Part shown: in pieces, positions 1 to 5,929 of the stretch | How positions within the stretch are numbered: position 1 is the stretch's first letter | Layout: each line of letters starts with the position of its first letter | Assembly (NCBI GenBank): GCA_028712015.1 | Contig: JAQTRB010000096.1 | Location: 1 to 6,616, forward strand | Direction: 5' to 3' | DNA: 6,616 nt | Source of the DNA: Syntrophales bacterium | GTDB taxonomy: Bacteria; Desulfobacterota; Syntrophia; Syntrophales; UBA5619 | The notes under the pieces: generated by a model | The model's input: only the letters and a program-made list of their open reading frames with translations | Told to the model about the DNA's origin: nothing | Database searches by the model: none | Made by a program: the position numbers and the translations under genes

Positions 1-308
1 AAGTCCGTGTGGAACAGCGTTCCCATGGCAATGTCCCCCGCATCCACCAGCAGGGTCCTTTCCGGGGCCTTCGCCCGCTCCTGTTCGATCCGGTGCGCCA
101 GCCGAGCGTAGCCTCCCTGTGTTTCGTGACCGCCACTCGGCCTGGGAATCCTGTCGGGGAGAAAATGGGAGTGGAGGTCATGGGTGAACAGGATCGTTAG
201 ATTTTTTCGATCGTTCGCCGGCAGGTTAGCCGCCGCGGGAACCATCGGCAAAAAGCTGAAAAAAAATAACCACACAGCCGAACCGATCCACACACCTCGT
301 CGCTTCAT
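1..308 (-). CDS. UshA-like exported 5'-nucleotidase / metallophosphatase, N-terminal part
   Basis: This gene runs off the left edge, so only the first 102 residues are visible. Residues 1-27 form a signal peptide: a basic MKRR start, a hydrophobic WLFFFSFLPM core and an AAA end, implying export to the periplasm. The mature part opens with a metallophosphatase strand, ILFTHDLHSHFLP, whose D44 and H46 match the metal-binding DxH of the family. GGYARLAHRI (65-74) and then LLVDAGD (86-92) follow, with D92 as the expected bridging metal ligand, and MGTLFHT after it. This order is typical of the bifunctional 5'-nucleotidase / 2',3'-cyclic phosphodiesterase family. The family hydrolyses extracellular nucleotides or UDP-sugars; the exact substrate cannot be told from this fragment. 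The start at 308 is supported by AGAGGAAA about 10 nt upstream. FTHD replaces the more usual HTND just before the DxH histidine, which is a mild variation. The C-terminal nucleotide-binding domain lies outside the window. Confidence 0.85.
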   Translation of the reverse strand, partial: MKRRGVWIGSAVWLFFFSFLPMVPAAANLPANDRKNLTILFTHDLHSHFLPDRIPRPSGGHETQGGYARLAHRIEQERAKAPERTLLVDAGDIAMGTLFHTD

Positions 309-351
309 CTCAAATTTCCTCTTGGGTTGACAAAATACCGGATGTGATTCG

Positions 352-381
352 ATGTTAACAAGAAAGCGGGCGCCAAGTCAA
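352..381 (-). promoter_or_regulatory. Possible sigma70 promoter of the 5'-nucleotidase gene
   Basis: On the minus strand, TTGACT (381-376, 5 of 6 matches to the -35 consensus) is followed after 18 bp by TAACAT (357-352, 4 of 6). This would start a transcript near 345, about 35 nt before the ATG at 308. The -10 lies within a TGTTAACA palindrome (353-360). The match is modest, and it is listed because position and orientation suit the gene. Confidence 0.35.
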
Positions 382-430
382 AGAGGAACATTTTCAGTAT
401 TTTCACGATTTCCATGTTCCACTGTTTTCA

Positions 431-459
431 TTGACAGATGTCGATCCCCTCTCTATACT
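431..459 (+). promoter_or_regulatory. Strong sigma70 promoter upstream of the bactofilin-like gene
   Basis: A perfect -35 TTGACA (431-436), an ideal 17-bp spacer and a near-perfect -10 TATACT (454-459) make this the best promoter in the window. Transcription should begin near 466, leaving a leader of roughly 170 nt before the ATG at 639. An 8-bp palindrome, ACTATAGT (457-464), overlaps the -10 and the start region, where a repressor could bind. That role is only a guess. Confidence 0.75.
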
Positions 460-465
460 ATAGTC

Positions 466-638
466 ATTGGCGTGCGCGTTTGCATCACACCCGCGGAAGA
501 ACATGAAGGGAGGATCTCCCGCGGCAAGTTGCGGAGAATCCTCGATCCTCGTGCGGAAAAATCATTTCGTTTTTGCTCGCTCACGCTGCCGGTTGCCGCG
601 GGGTGCGCGCGGGCGGATTCAAACAGGAACAAAAATAC
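466..638 (+). other. Long 5' leader of the bactofilin-like gene; no RNA family recognised
   Basis: The whole gene-free stretch is 309-638, and this is its transcribed part if the promoter at 431-459 is used. It contains a GGGAG/CTCCC hairpin with a GAT loop (508-520), bracketed by two CCGCGG palindromes (491-496 and 519-524). GAGGATC at 510-516 can alternatively pair with GATCCTC at 544-550, which would disrupt the first hairpin. No riboswitch class, no terminator with a U-run and no convincing leader peptide was recognised. The rest of the stretch (309-430) holds only the possible minus-strand promoter and the ribosome binding site of the 5'-nucleotidase gene. Confidence 0.4.
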
Positions 639-1637
639 ATGAGAGCGATCCTCAGGATACTTGGGTTTCTTCTCGTTTTCACGCTGCTGCTGGGACCGAC
701 GACGGCAGCGGCATCAAACGACAAGAAATTGATCAAGATCGGCAGCGACGTTACGGTCGAGGCGGGAGAAAAAATCCGCAGCGTATGGACGATCGGGGGC
801 CAGATCACGGTGAACGGTACCGTCGAGCAAAGCGCCGTGGCGATCGGCGGATCGGTGGTCCTGACGAAAACGGCCGTCGTGAAGGGAAATGTAGCGTCGC
901 TGGGCGGGGTCATTGTGATGTCGAGGGACGCGGAGGTCGGCGGGGAGCTGACGGAGATCAATTCCTCCAATATTTACGAAACCCTGGCCGCCGCCGTCAG
1001 CAGCGAGTGGGAGGGCTGGTCGTGGATCTTCGCCGTCATCTCGCTCTCCATCTTTCTCGTCATCTTGGTTCTGGCCTTGCTGATCGCGGCACTGCTGCCG
1101 AAACCGGTCCGCGTCGTCTCGGAGGCGATCCGCGAAAATACCTTCAAAGTCATTCTCTGCGGTATCCTGGGTTTGGTCCTGATCGCCCCGCTGGCGCTCC
1201 TTCTGACGATTTCGGTCGTAGGAATCGCGCTGATTCCACTCGAGGTTATCGTCGTCGTTTGTTCGGTGCTTCTCGGATTCATCGCCGTCGGCCGGGTCGT
1301 CGGCGCCAAGGCTCTGCAGATCTTTAAACGGCCCAATCCGGGAATCGTTCGGGAAACCTTCTGGGGACTGATCATCCTCTGGTTGATCGGCTGGATCCCC
1401 TACATCGGCTGGATGGTCAAGGCGGTGGCCATCGTGATCGGTCTGGGCGCCGCCCTGGTCAGCCGTTTCGGAACGCACCAGGGATGGAAATGTACCCCGC
1501 CCCTCGCCGTCGCCGGCAATGCAGGCGGTCCCGGCTTCCTTCCATGCCCTCCCGTACCTGTATCTCCCACGCAGATTCCGCCTACACCGCCCGAGAGTCC
1601 GGGTGGAGGAACGGAGACGGAGTCGACGCCGAATTAA
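639..1637 (+). CDS. Exported bactofilin-like (polymer-forming) domain fused to membrane helices
   Basis: This is a 332-residue envelope protein. Residues 1-25 look like a signal peptide (MRAILRILGF, hydrophobic stretch, TTAAAS). Residues about 31-104 form a short right-handed beta-helix of the bactofilin/CcmA type, with glycine-pair turns at 53-54, 70-71, 89-90 and 101-102 and a repeating pattern of the kind VNGTVEQSAVAIGG. Hydrophobic helices follow at about 129-152, 168-192, 193-220 and 241-275. A tail rich in Pro, Gly and Thr (281-332) closes the protein. Proteins of this shape are usually annotated as polymer-forming cytoskeletal proteins. A structural or scaffolding role at the cell envelope is inferred, and no enzymatic motif is seen. 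The ATG at 639 is preferred over the upstream ATG at 573 because AGGA sits 10 nt before it and a signal peptide follows directly. The gene stands alone, with its own strong promoter. The tail contains two cysteines (285 and 303), unusual for such a linker. Confidence 0.72.
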   Translation: MRAILRILGFLLVFTLLLGPTTAAASNDKKLIKIGSDVTVEAGEKIRSVWTIGGQITVNGTVEQSAVAIGGSVVLTKTAVVKGNVASLGGVIVMSRDAEVGGELTEINSSNIYETLAAAVSSEWEGWSWIFAVISLSIFLVILVLALLIAALLPKPVRVVSEAIRENTFKVILCGILGLVLIAPLALLLTISVVGIALIPLEVIVVVCSVLLGFIAVGRVVGAKALQIFKRPNPGIVRETFWGLIILWLIGWIPYIGWMVKAVAIVIGLGAALVSRFGTHQGWKCTPPLAVAGNAGGPGFLPCPPVPVSPTQIPPTPPESPGGGTETESTPN

Positions 1638-1671
1638 AAAAGGGCCTTCCCAAACGAGAGGAAGACCCTTT
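1636..1671 (-). terminator. Intrinsic terminator after mdh
   Basis: On the minus strand a 12-bp stem (1671-1660 paired with 1650-1639), including one G-U wobble, encloses a 9-nt loop. The 3' arm ends in six uridines (1641-1636). It starts 24 nt after the mdh stop codon. Read on the plus strand the wobble becomes a C-A mismatch, and the run after the stem is only TTTCCC, so it should stop the bactofilin-like transcript less well. The U-run coincides with the TAA stop codon of that gene. Confidence 0.85.
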
Positions 1672-1695
1672 CCCGGAATATTTTCTTTCCGGCCG

Positions 1696-2628
1696 TTACG
1701 CCATCTTCTTCATCGCATCGACCAGATCCTGCACTGCCGCCGCCGACTTCTTCAGCGCGGCATCCTCTTCGGCGGTCAGTTTGATCTGAATGATTTCCTC
1801 GACCCCACCCTTGCCCAGTTTGACGGGCACACCGATGAACAGGCCCTTGATCCCGTATTCGCCTTCCAGGTAGGCGGCGCAGGCCAGGATCTTCTTGCGG
1901 TCCTTCATGATCGACTCGGCCATCTCCACGGCGGAAGAAGCCGGCGCGTAAAAGGCGCTCCCGGTCTTTAGCAGGCTGACGATCTCGGCGCCGCCGTTGC
2001 GGGTCCGGGTTACGATCGCGTCCAGGCGCTCCTTCGAAATCAGTTCCGTGATCGGAATTCCGGCCACCGTTGAATAGCGGGGCAGCGGCACCATCGTGTC
2101 GCCGTGGCCTCCCAGCACAAAAGCGTGGATGTTCTCGACCGAAACGTTGAGCTCCATCGAGATGAAGGAACGGAAACGGGCGGAATCGAGCACGCCCGCC
2201 ATGCCGATCACGCGGTTCTTCGGAAAGCCGCTTACATCATGGGCGACATGGCACATTGCATCGAGCGGGTTGCTGACGATGATCAGCGTAGCCTTGGGGG
2301 AATATTTCGCCACCTGCTCAGTGACGCTGGTCATGATCTTCTTGTTGGTAGCCAGGAGATCGTCACGGCTCATCCCGGGCTTTCGAGGGATACCGGCGGT
2401 GATGATGACGATGTCGGAATCCTTGGTGTCCGCATAGCTGTTGGTGCCGATCAGATGGGCGTCGTGTTTTTCCACAGGCGCCGCCTCTGTCAGATCGAGG
2501 GCCTTTCCCTGGGGCACGCCTTCGATGATGTCCACAAGCACGACATCACACAACGCTTTTTCGCACAGACGCTGTGCCACGGTCGCACCGACGTTCCCCG
2601 CACCGACAACGGTTACTTTTTTCTCCAT
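1696..2628 (-). CDS. mdh: Malate dehydrogenase, LDH-like NAD-dependent type
   Basis: This cytoplasmic enzyme interconverts malate and oxaloacetate with NAD(H), in the TCA cycle or in its reductive branch. At 310 residues it has the length typical of the family. The Rossmann fold opens with GAGNVG (9-14), and D33 at the end of the second strand favours NAD over NADP. The mobile loop IPRKPGMSRDD (80-90) carries R82 and R88. Arg at position 82, where lactate dehydrogenases have Gln, marks it as a malate rather than lactate enzyme. N120 (VSNPLD), D148 and R151 (DSARFR) and the catalytic H175 (GGHGD) are all present. The start at 2628 is fixed by AGGAGGA 5 nt upstream and by the MEKKVTVVGAG beginning. 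The gene is monocistronic, with a promoter close upstream and a strong terminator close downstream. No anomaly was seen. Confidence 0.96.
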   Translation of the reverse strand: MEKKVTVVGAGNVGATVAQRLCEKALCDVVLVDIIEGVPQGKALDLTEAAPVEKHDAHLIGTNSYADTKDSDIVIITAGIPRKPGMSRDDLLATNKKIMTSVTEQVAKYSPKATLIIVSNPLDAMCHVAHDVSGFPKNRVIGMAGVLDSARFRSFISMELNVSVENIHAFVLGGHGDTMVPLPRYSTVAGIPITELISKERLDAIVTRTRNGGAEIVSLLKTGSAFYAPASSAVEMAESIMKDRKKILACAAYLEGEYGIKGLFIGVPVKLGKGGVEEIIQIKLTAEEDAALKKSAAAVQDLVDAMKKMA

Positions 2629-2653
2629 GTTGATCCTCCTCTTCTCTTTTCGA

Positions 2654-2682
2654 TTGCAAATTAAATTAAGGCATTATATAAG
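2654..2682 (+). promoter_or_regulatory. Sigma70 promoter of the glmM operon
   Basis: TTGCAA (2654-2659, 4 of 6 matches) is followed after exactly 17 bp by TATAAG (2677-2682, 5 of 6). Transcription would begin near 2689, giving a leader of about 124 nt to the glmM ATG. The -10 shares bases with the -10 of the opposing mdh promoter (2673-2678), so polymerase could not occupy both at once. An imperfect dyad (AGGC 2669-2672, TTATATAA 2674-2681, GCCT 2682-2685) covers both -10 boxes. Confidence 0.55.
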
Positions 2683-2700
2683 CCTCCCGGCGTTTGGAAA
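2673..2700 (-). promoter_or_regulatory. Sigma70 promoter of mdh
   Basis: On the minus strand, TTTCCA (2700-2695, 4 of 6 matches) and a 16-bp spacer precede a perfect TATAAT (2678-2673). Transcription would begin near 2666, about 38 nt before the mdh ATG. The perfect -10 makes this the more confident of the two overlapping promoters. Confidence 0.65.
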
Positions 2701-2761
2701 GCTAACACAAGCGCCTCAGGATGGCAAGGGAAATTTCGCTGACGGACTACACGGCATGGGC

Positions 2762-2786
2762 GCGAATCGAGCGGCCGCGGATTCGC
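2762..2786 (+). other. Hairpin in the glmM leader, just upstream of the ribosome binding site
   Basis: GCGAATC (2762-2768) pairs perfectly with GATTCGC (2780-2786). The 11-base loop contains the palindrome GCGGCCGC, which can add two more pairs. The hairpin ends 12 nt before the glmM Shine-Dalgarno sequence (2799-2804). There is no U-run, so it is not a terminator. It could affect translation or mRNA stability, but no known regulatory RNA family was recognised. Confidence 0.4.
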
Positions 2787-2812
2787 ATCAAGATAGGCGG
2801 GAGGGAAAACAT

Positions 2813-4165
2813 ATGGGGAATCTGTTCGGCACCGACGGGGTTCGGGGGGTGGCCAATGAACACCCGATGACATCGGAAATGGCGATGAATATCGGACGGG
2901 CCACGGCGCATCTCTTCAAGAAAAAGGGGCACAGGCCCAATATCGTGGTCGGCAAGGACACGCGCCTCTCGGGATATATGCTGGAAAATGCGTTGGTCTC
3001 GGGGATCTGCTCCATGGGGGTCAATGCCATCATGGTCGGTGTAATCCCCACGCCGGGAATTGCTTATCTGACCGCAAGCATGAGGGCGGACGCGGGGATC
3101 GTCATTTCCGCTTCCCACAACCCCTTTCAGGACAACGGTATCAAGATCTTTGGCAGTGAAGGATTCAAGCTTCCCGACGAGACGGAGGCCGCGGTCGAGG
3201 ATCTGATTTTCGCGAACAGCCTTCATACCCTCCACCCCTCTCCCACGGAGCTGGGAAAGGCCTACCGCATGGAAGACGCGCGCGGCCGATACATCGTTTT
3301 CCTGAAGCACAGCTTTCCTCGGAAATACACGCTGGAGGGGACGAAAATCGTTCTGGACTGCTCCCACGGCGCCACCTACCGGGTTGCTCCGGAAACCTTT
3401 TCTGAGCTGGGGGCCGACGTCTCCACCCTGTTCAACGAACCGAACGGCAAGAACATCAACTTGCACTGTGGCTCCCAGCATCCCGACGCGCTCGCGGAAG
3501 AGGTTCTGAAAACCAAGGCGGATGTCGGCTTTGCTTTTGACGGCGACGGCGACCGCTTGATTGCCGTAGACGAGAGGGGCACGGTCCTGACCGGGGATCA
3601 GATCCTGGCCATTTGCGCCAACGTGATGAAGAAGGAGGGAAAGCTCGCCAACAACCTGGTCGTCCGCACGGTGATGAGCAACATCGGTCTCAGCGTCGCG
3701 CTGCAGTCGCTTCGCATCGATTCCATCATGACGAAGGTCGGCGACCGATACGTTCTCGAGGAGATGCAGGCTCGCGGAGCCGCGCTCGGCGGCGAGGACT
3801 CGGGGCACTTGATCTTTCTCCAACATCACACCACGGGAGACGGGATCATCACCGCCCTCCAGGTGGCGGCAGCCATGAAAAAGGAGGGAAAAACGCTTTC
3901 TGAACTTTCTAAAATCATGAAGGTTTTTCCTCAAGCGCTGATTAACGTCACCGTCAAATCACGCCCCGAAATCGACACGGTGCCGGCCATCGAAACGGTG
4001 ATCCGGGAGGTCGAAGCCACACTGGGAAGCCAGGGCCGGGTACTCGTCCGCTATTCGGGAACCCAGAACATGTGTCGGGTGATGGTGGAAGGTCCCTCGC
4101 AGGAAGAGACCGGAAGACATTGCCGGAAAATCGCGGATGTGGTGGAAAAGCAACTGAACGCCTGA
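2813..4165 (+). CDS. glmM: Phosphoglucosamine mutase
   Basis: GlmM converts glucosamine-6-phosphate to glucosamine-1-phosphate in the cytoplasm, feeding UDP-GlcNAc synthesis for peptidoglycan and LPS. At 450 residues it has standard length. The four-domain alpha-D-phosphohexomutase signatures are in order: the LFGTDGVRG start (4-12), the active-site phosphoserine S101 in ISASHNPF, the metal loop DGDGDR (243-248), the sugar loop GEDSGH (327-332) and the C-terminal phosphate loop RYSGTQN (413-419). The phosphate loop differs from the common RPSGTE, with Tyr for Pro and Gln for Glu. The start at 2813 is chosen because GGGAGG lies 8 nt upstream and GlmM proteins begin this way. An in-frame ATG at 2756 lacks a ribosome binding site and would add an unrelated 19-residue extension. 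It is the first gene of an operon with the NagB-like gene 18 nt downstream, and it is transcribed divergently from mdh. Confidence 0.96.
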   Translation: MGNLFGTDGVRGVANEHPMTSEMAMNIGRATAHLFKKKGHRPNIVVGKDTRLSGYMLENALVSGICSMGVNAIMVGVIPTPGIAYLTASMRADAGIVISASHNPFQDNGIKIFGSEGFKLPDETEAAVEDLIFANSLHTLHPSPTELGKAYRMEDARGRYIVFLKHSFPRKYTLEGTKIVLDCSHGATYRVAPETFSELGADVSTLFNEPNGKNINLHCGSQHPDALAEEVLKTKADVGFAFDGDGDRLIAVDERGTVLTGDQILAICANVMKKEGKLANNLVVRTVMSNIGLSVALQSLRIDSIMTKVGDRYVLEEMQARGAALGGEDSGHLIFLQHHTTGDGIITALQVAAAMKKEGKTLSELSKIMKVFPQALINVTVKSRPEIDTVPAIETVIREVEATLGSQGRVLVRYSGTQNMCRVMVEGPSQEETGRHCRKIADVVEKQLNA

Positions 4166-4183
4166 TCCGGGAGGAAAAGCAAA

Positions 4184-5212
4184 ATGCCGCTGAAAATCAT
4201 CGTCACCCGGGATTTCGCACAGATGAGCGAAGTCGCGGCGGAGATCGTTGCGGAACGCATTGTCACCGGTCTGAAGAAGAGACAAGATTTCACGCTGGGC
4301 CTGGCGACAGGCAGCAGCCCGACGGGACTCTACAAGCATCTGGCGGGAAAAGCCAATTCCGGGGTTTTCGATCCTTCACAGATTCGGAGTTTCAATCTCG
4401 ACGAATATGTCGGTCTCCCCGGGGAAAACGCGCAGCAGAGGGTCCTTCACCCGGAGAGTTACAGTTTCTTTATGATTCAGGAGCTCTTCGGCCTGCTGCG
4501 GAAAAAATTCCGGGAGGTCAGCGTCCCGTGGGGTACGCTCATCGATCAGGAACGACTGATCGCCGAAATGGAAACCCATCCGGAGGACTGGCGGGAACAG
4601 GGAACGGACAAAGGAAAGTCGATCGTCATCCGGCCGGATGCCCGGTCGGAATACCTTCGTTGGATTCGCCGGGAAATCCTGGATGCCTATGGGGACAAGA
4701 TTGAACGGGCAGGCGGAATCGATCTCCAGGTGATCGGTGTCGGCGGCCGCGGCCATGTGGCGTTCCACGAGACTGGGATCCCGTTTGCCGGCAGCCGGGT
4801 GCTCTTGGTGCGGCTTGACGACAACACCGTCGTCAATGCCGTGGCCGACGGCCACTTCGCCAGCCTTGAGGAGAGCCCCCGATATGCGATTTCCATGGGC
4901 GTCGAGCTGGTTTACCGGGCAAAAACCGTGATTCTGCTGGCTAGCGGCAGCCGGAAGACCGACCCGATCGCCAAATCTCTTCTCGGCAATCCCGACCCCG
5001 CAGTGCCCATCTCTTACGGAAAGGTCTATGCGCAGACCGGTGGACACCTCTTCTATGTTCTGGACCGGGAAGCGGGGAAAAAGGTGCTGGAACAGGCGGA
5101 GCGGATTCGCCGTCAGGGGATCGAGATTGAAGACATCAGCGGACCCTCGGTCGTCCAGCGCGTTCTCGATCTTCCGTTTTTCCGCGATCCGGAAATCGGC
5201 CCGCGGGGCTGA
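4184..5212 (+). CDS. Divergent long NagB-like protein (glucosamine-6-phosphate deaminase/isomerase family)
   Basis: This belongs to the NagB / 6-phosphogluconolactonase fold family. Classical NagB converts glucosamine-6-phosphate to fructose-6-phosphate and ammonia. The sugar-phosphate loop LATGSSPTGLY (40-50), FNLDEYVG (70-77) with the enolisation aspartate D73, HPESY (89-93) and GVGGRGHVAFHE (185-196) all match NagB closely, which argues against a lactonase. H191 and E196 of the ring-opening triad are kept, but the position of E. coli D141 is Arg (R189). The protein has 342 residues against 266 in E. coli. About 47 extra residues lie between D73 and R189 (most around 79-88 and 105-155), with a further 28 in the C-terminal part. 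GGGAGGA lies 8 nt before the ATG, and the 18-nt gap after glmM indicates co-transcription. The pairing with GlmM supports an amino-sugar phosphate substrate. The changed triad leaves open whether it is a deaminase, works mainly in reverse, or acts on another sugar phosphate. Confidence 0.82.
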   Translation: MPLKIIVTRDFAQMSEVAAEIVAERIVTGLKKRQDFTLGLATGSSPTGLYKHLAGKANSGVFDPSQIRSFNLDEYVGLPGENAQQRVLHPESYSFFMIQELFGLLRKKFREVSVPWGTLIDQERLIAEMETHPEDWREQGTDKGKSIVIRPDARSEYLRWIRREILDAYGDKIERAGGIDLQVIGVGGRGHVAFHETGIPFAGSRVLLVRLDDNTVVNAVADGHFASLEESPRYAISMGVELVYRAKTVILLASGSRKTDPIAKSLLGNPDPAVPISYGKVYAQTGGHLFYVLDREAGKKVLEQAERIRRQGIEIEDISGPSVVQRVLDLPFFRDPEIGPRG

Positions 5213-5219
5213 ACCGATC

Positions 5220-5236
5220 GATTGAGATGGTCAATC
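5220..5236. other. Small hairpin between convergent genes
   Basis: GATTGA (5220-5225) and TCAATC (5231-5236) form a 6-bp stem with a 5-base loop. It occupies the 18-bp gap between the two facing stop codons and overlaps the transporter stop codon. Neither strand has a U-run after it, so it is at best a weak or Rho-assisted end point for the two converging operons. Confidence 0.25.
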
Positions 5237-5929
5237 CCGCCAGCGCAGCGGACTGAAATTCGTTTCGCGATCATAGACATCGACCCCTTCCGCCCGTTTC
5301 AGCAAGTTTACGGTCAGATAGGTCAGCGGGGTGATCAGCGCTTCATAGACGGACTTCAATAGCCACTGGCTCCCCGCCATCGCCGCCAGTGCCGGGAGCG
5401 AAACGGTCCCGTAAAAGGCCAGCAGGATGAAGAGCGCGGAATCGGCAAGCTGACCGACAACCGTGGAGCCGATCGTTCGTATCCAGAGATGTCGCCCCCG
5501 AGTGGCGATCTTCATTTTCGCCAACACGAAAGAATTGAGAAATTCCCCGGTCAGATAGGCCAGAAAAGAGGCAATCAGGATCCTCGGCGTTGCCGCGAAG
5601 ATCGCCTCGTAGGCCCGCTGCGAAACCGCGACCGACTCCAAGGAGCCCGCCCTCCAGAAAGACGCCGGCGGCAACTGGACGGAAAGATAGAAGACAAACA
5701 CGGCCAGCAGATTGCAGCCGAAGCCGATCCAGATCACCCGCCGGGCCGTCGCATAGCCGTACACCTCGGTCAGGATATCCCCGAAAATATAGGAAACGGG
5801 AAAAATCAGGATCGCGGCGGGCAGGAAGAACGGCCCGACGGAGATCAGCTTCACGGCAATGATGTTGGCCACCAACAGGCTGGTCACAAAAACGGCGGTA
5901 ATGAAGGGCAGCCAGCGCTGTTCAGCCAT
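5231..5929 (-). CDS. yhhQ: Queuosine precursor transporter, YhhQ/VUT family
   Basis: This is an inner-membrane protein of 232 residues, close to the usual 220 or so, with about six hydrophobic helices (roughly 9-26, 34-54, 64-86, 113-136, 151-172 and 174-205). Family hallmarks are FPVSYIFGDILTEVYGY (43-59) with conserved D51 and E55, the RR pair at 63-64, LAYLTGEFLNSF (123-134) and GSTVVGQLADSALF (154-167). E. coli YhhQ takes up the queuosine precursors preQ0 and preQ1. The queF gene directly upstream, whose product reduces preQ0, supports that role here. The start at 5929 lies inside the end of queF, with an 8-bp overlap (ATGGCTGA). The ribosome binding site is weak, so translation is probably coupled to queF. 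A start at 5983 would add 18 hydrophilic residues wholly within queF and lacks family support. Which precursor is carried cannot be read from the sequence. Confidence 0.9.
   Translation of the reverse strand: MAEQRWLPFITAVFVTSLLVANIIAVKLISVGPFFLPAAILIFPVSYIFGDILTEVYGYATARRVIWIGFGCNLLAVFVFYLSVQLPPASFWRAGSLESVAVSQRAYEAIFAATPRILIASFLAYLTGEFLNSFVLAKMKIATRGRHLWIRTIGSTVVGQLADSALFILLAFYGTVSLPALAAMAGSQWLLKSVYEALITPLTYLTVNLLKRAEGVDVYDRETNFSPLRWRD

Noticed and set aside
352..642. Plus-strand open frame of 96 codons whose TGA overlaps the ATG at 639 as ATGA
   Set aside because: The overlap resembles translational coupling, but its ATG lies upstream of the strong promoter at 431-459, no ribosome binding site precedes it, and the protein looks like random composition. 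A shorter version would need a TTG start with a poorly spaced Shine-Dalgarno sequence.
714..1478. Minus-strand open frame of 254 codons opposite the bactofilin-like gene
   Set aside because: The product is dominated by Asp, Arg and Gln repeats typical of antisense translation of hydrophobic codons. It has no recognisable domain.
2747..3934. Long minus-strand open frame of 395 codons opposite glmM
   Set aside because: It is a shadow of glmM in G+C-rich DNA. The sense frame carries every GlmM motif, and the antisense product has no recognisable domain.
4184..5212. 6-phosphogluconolactonase (pgl) as the function of the second operon gene
   Set aside because: The FNLDEYVG and HPESY motifs and the glutamate after AFH are NagB features; lactonases have a GxxEDGHTAS-type motif instead.
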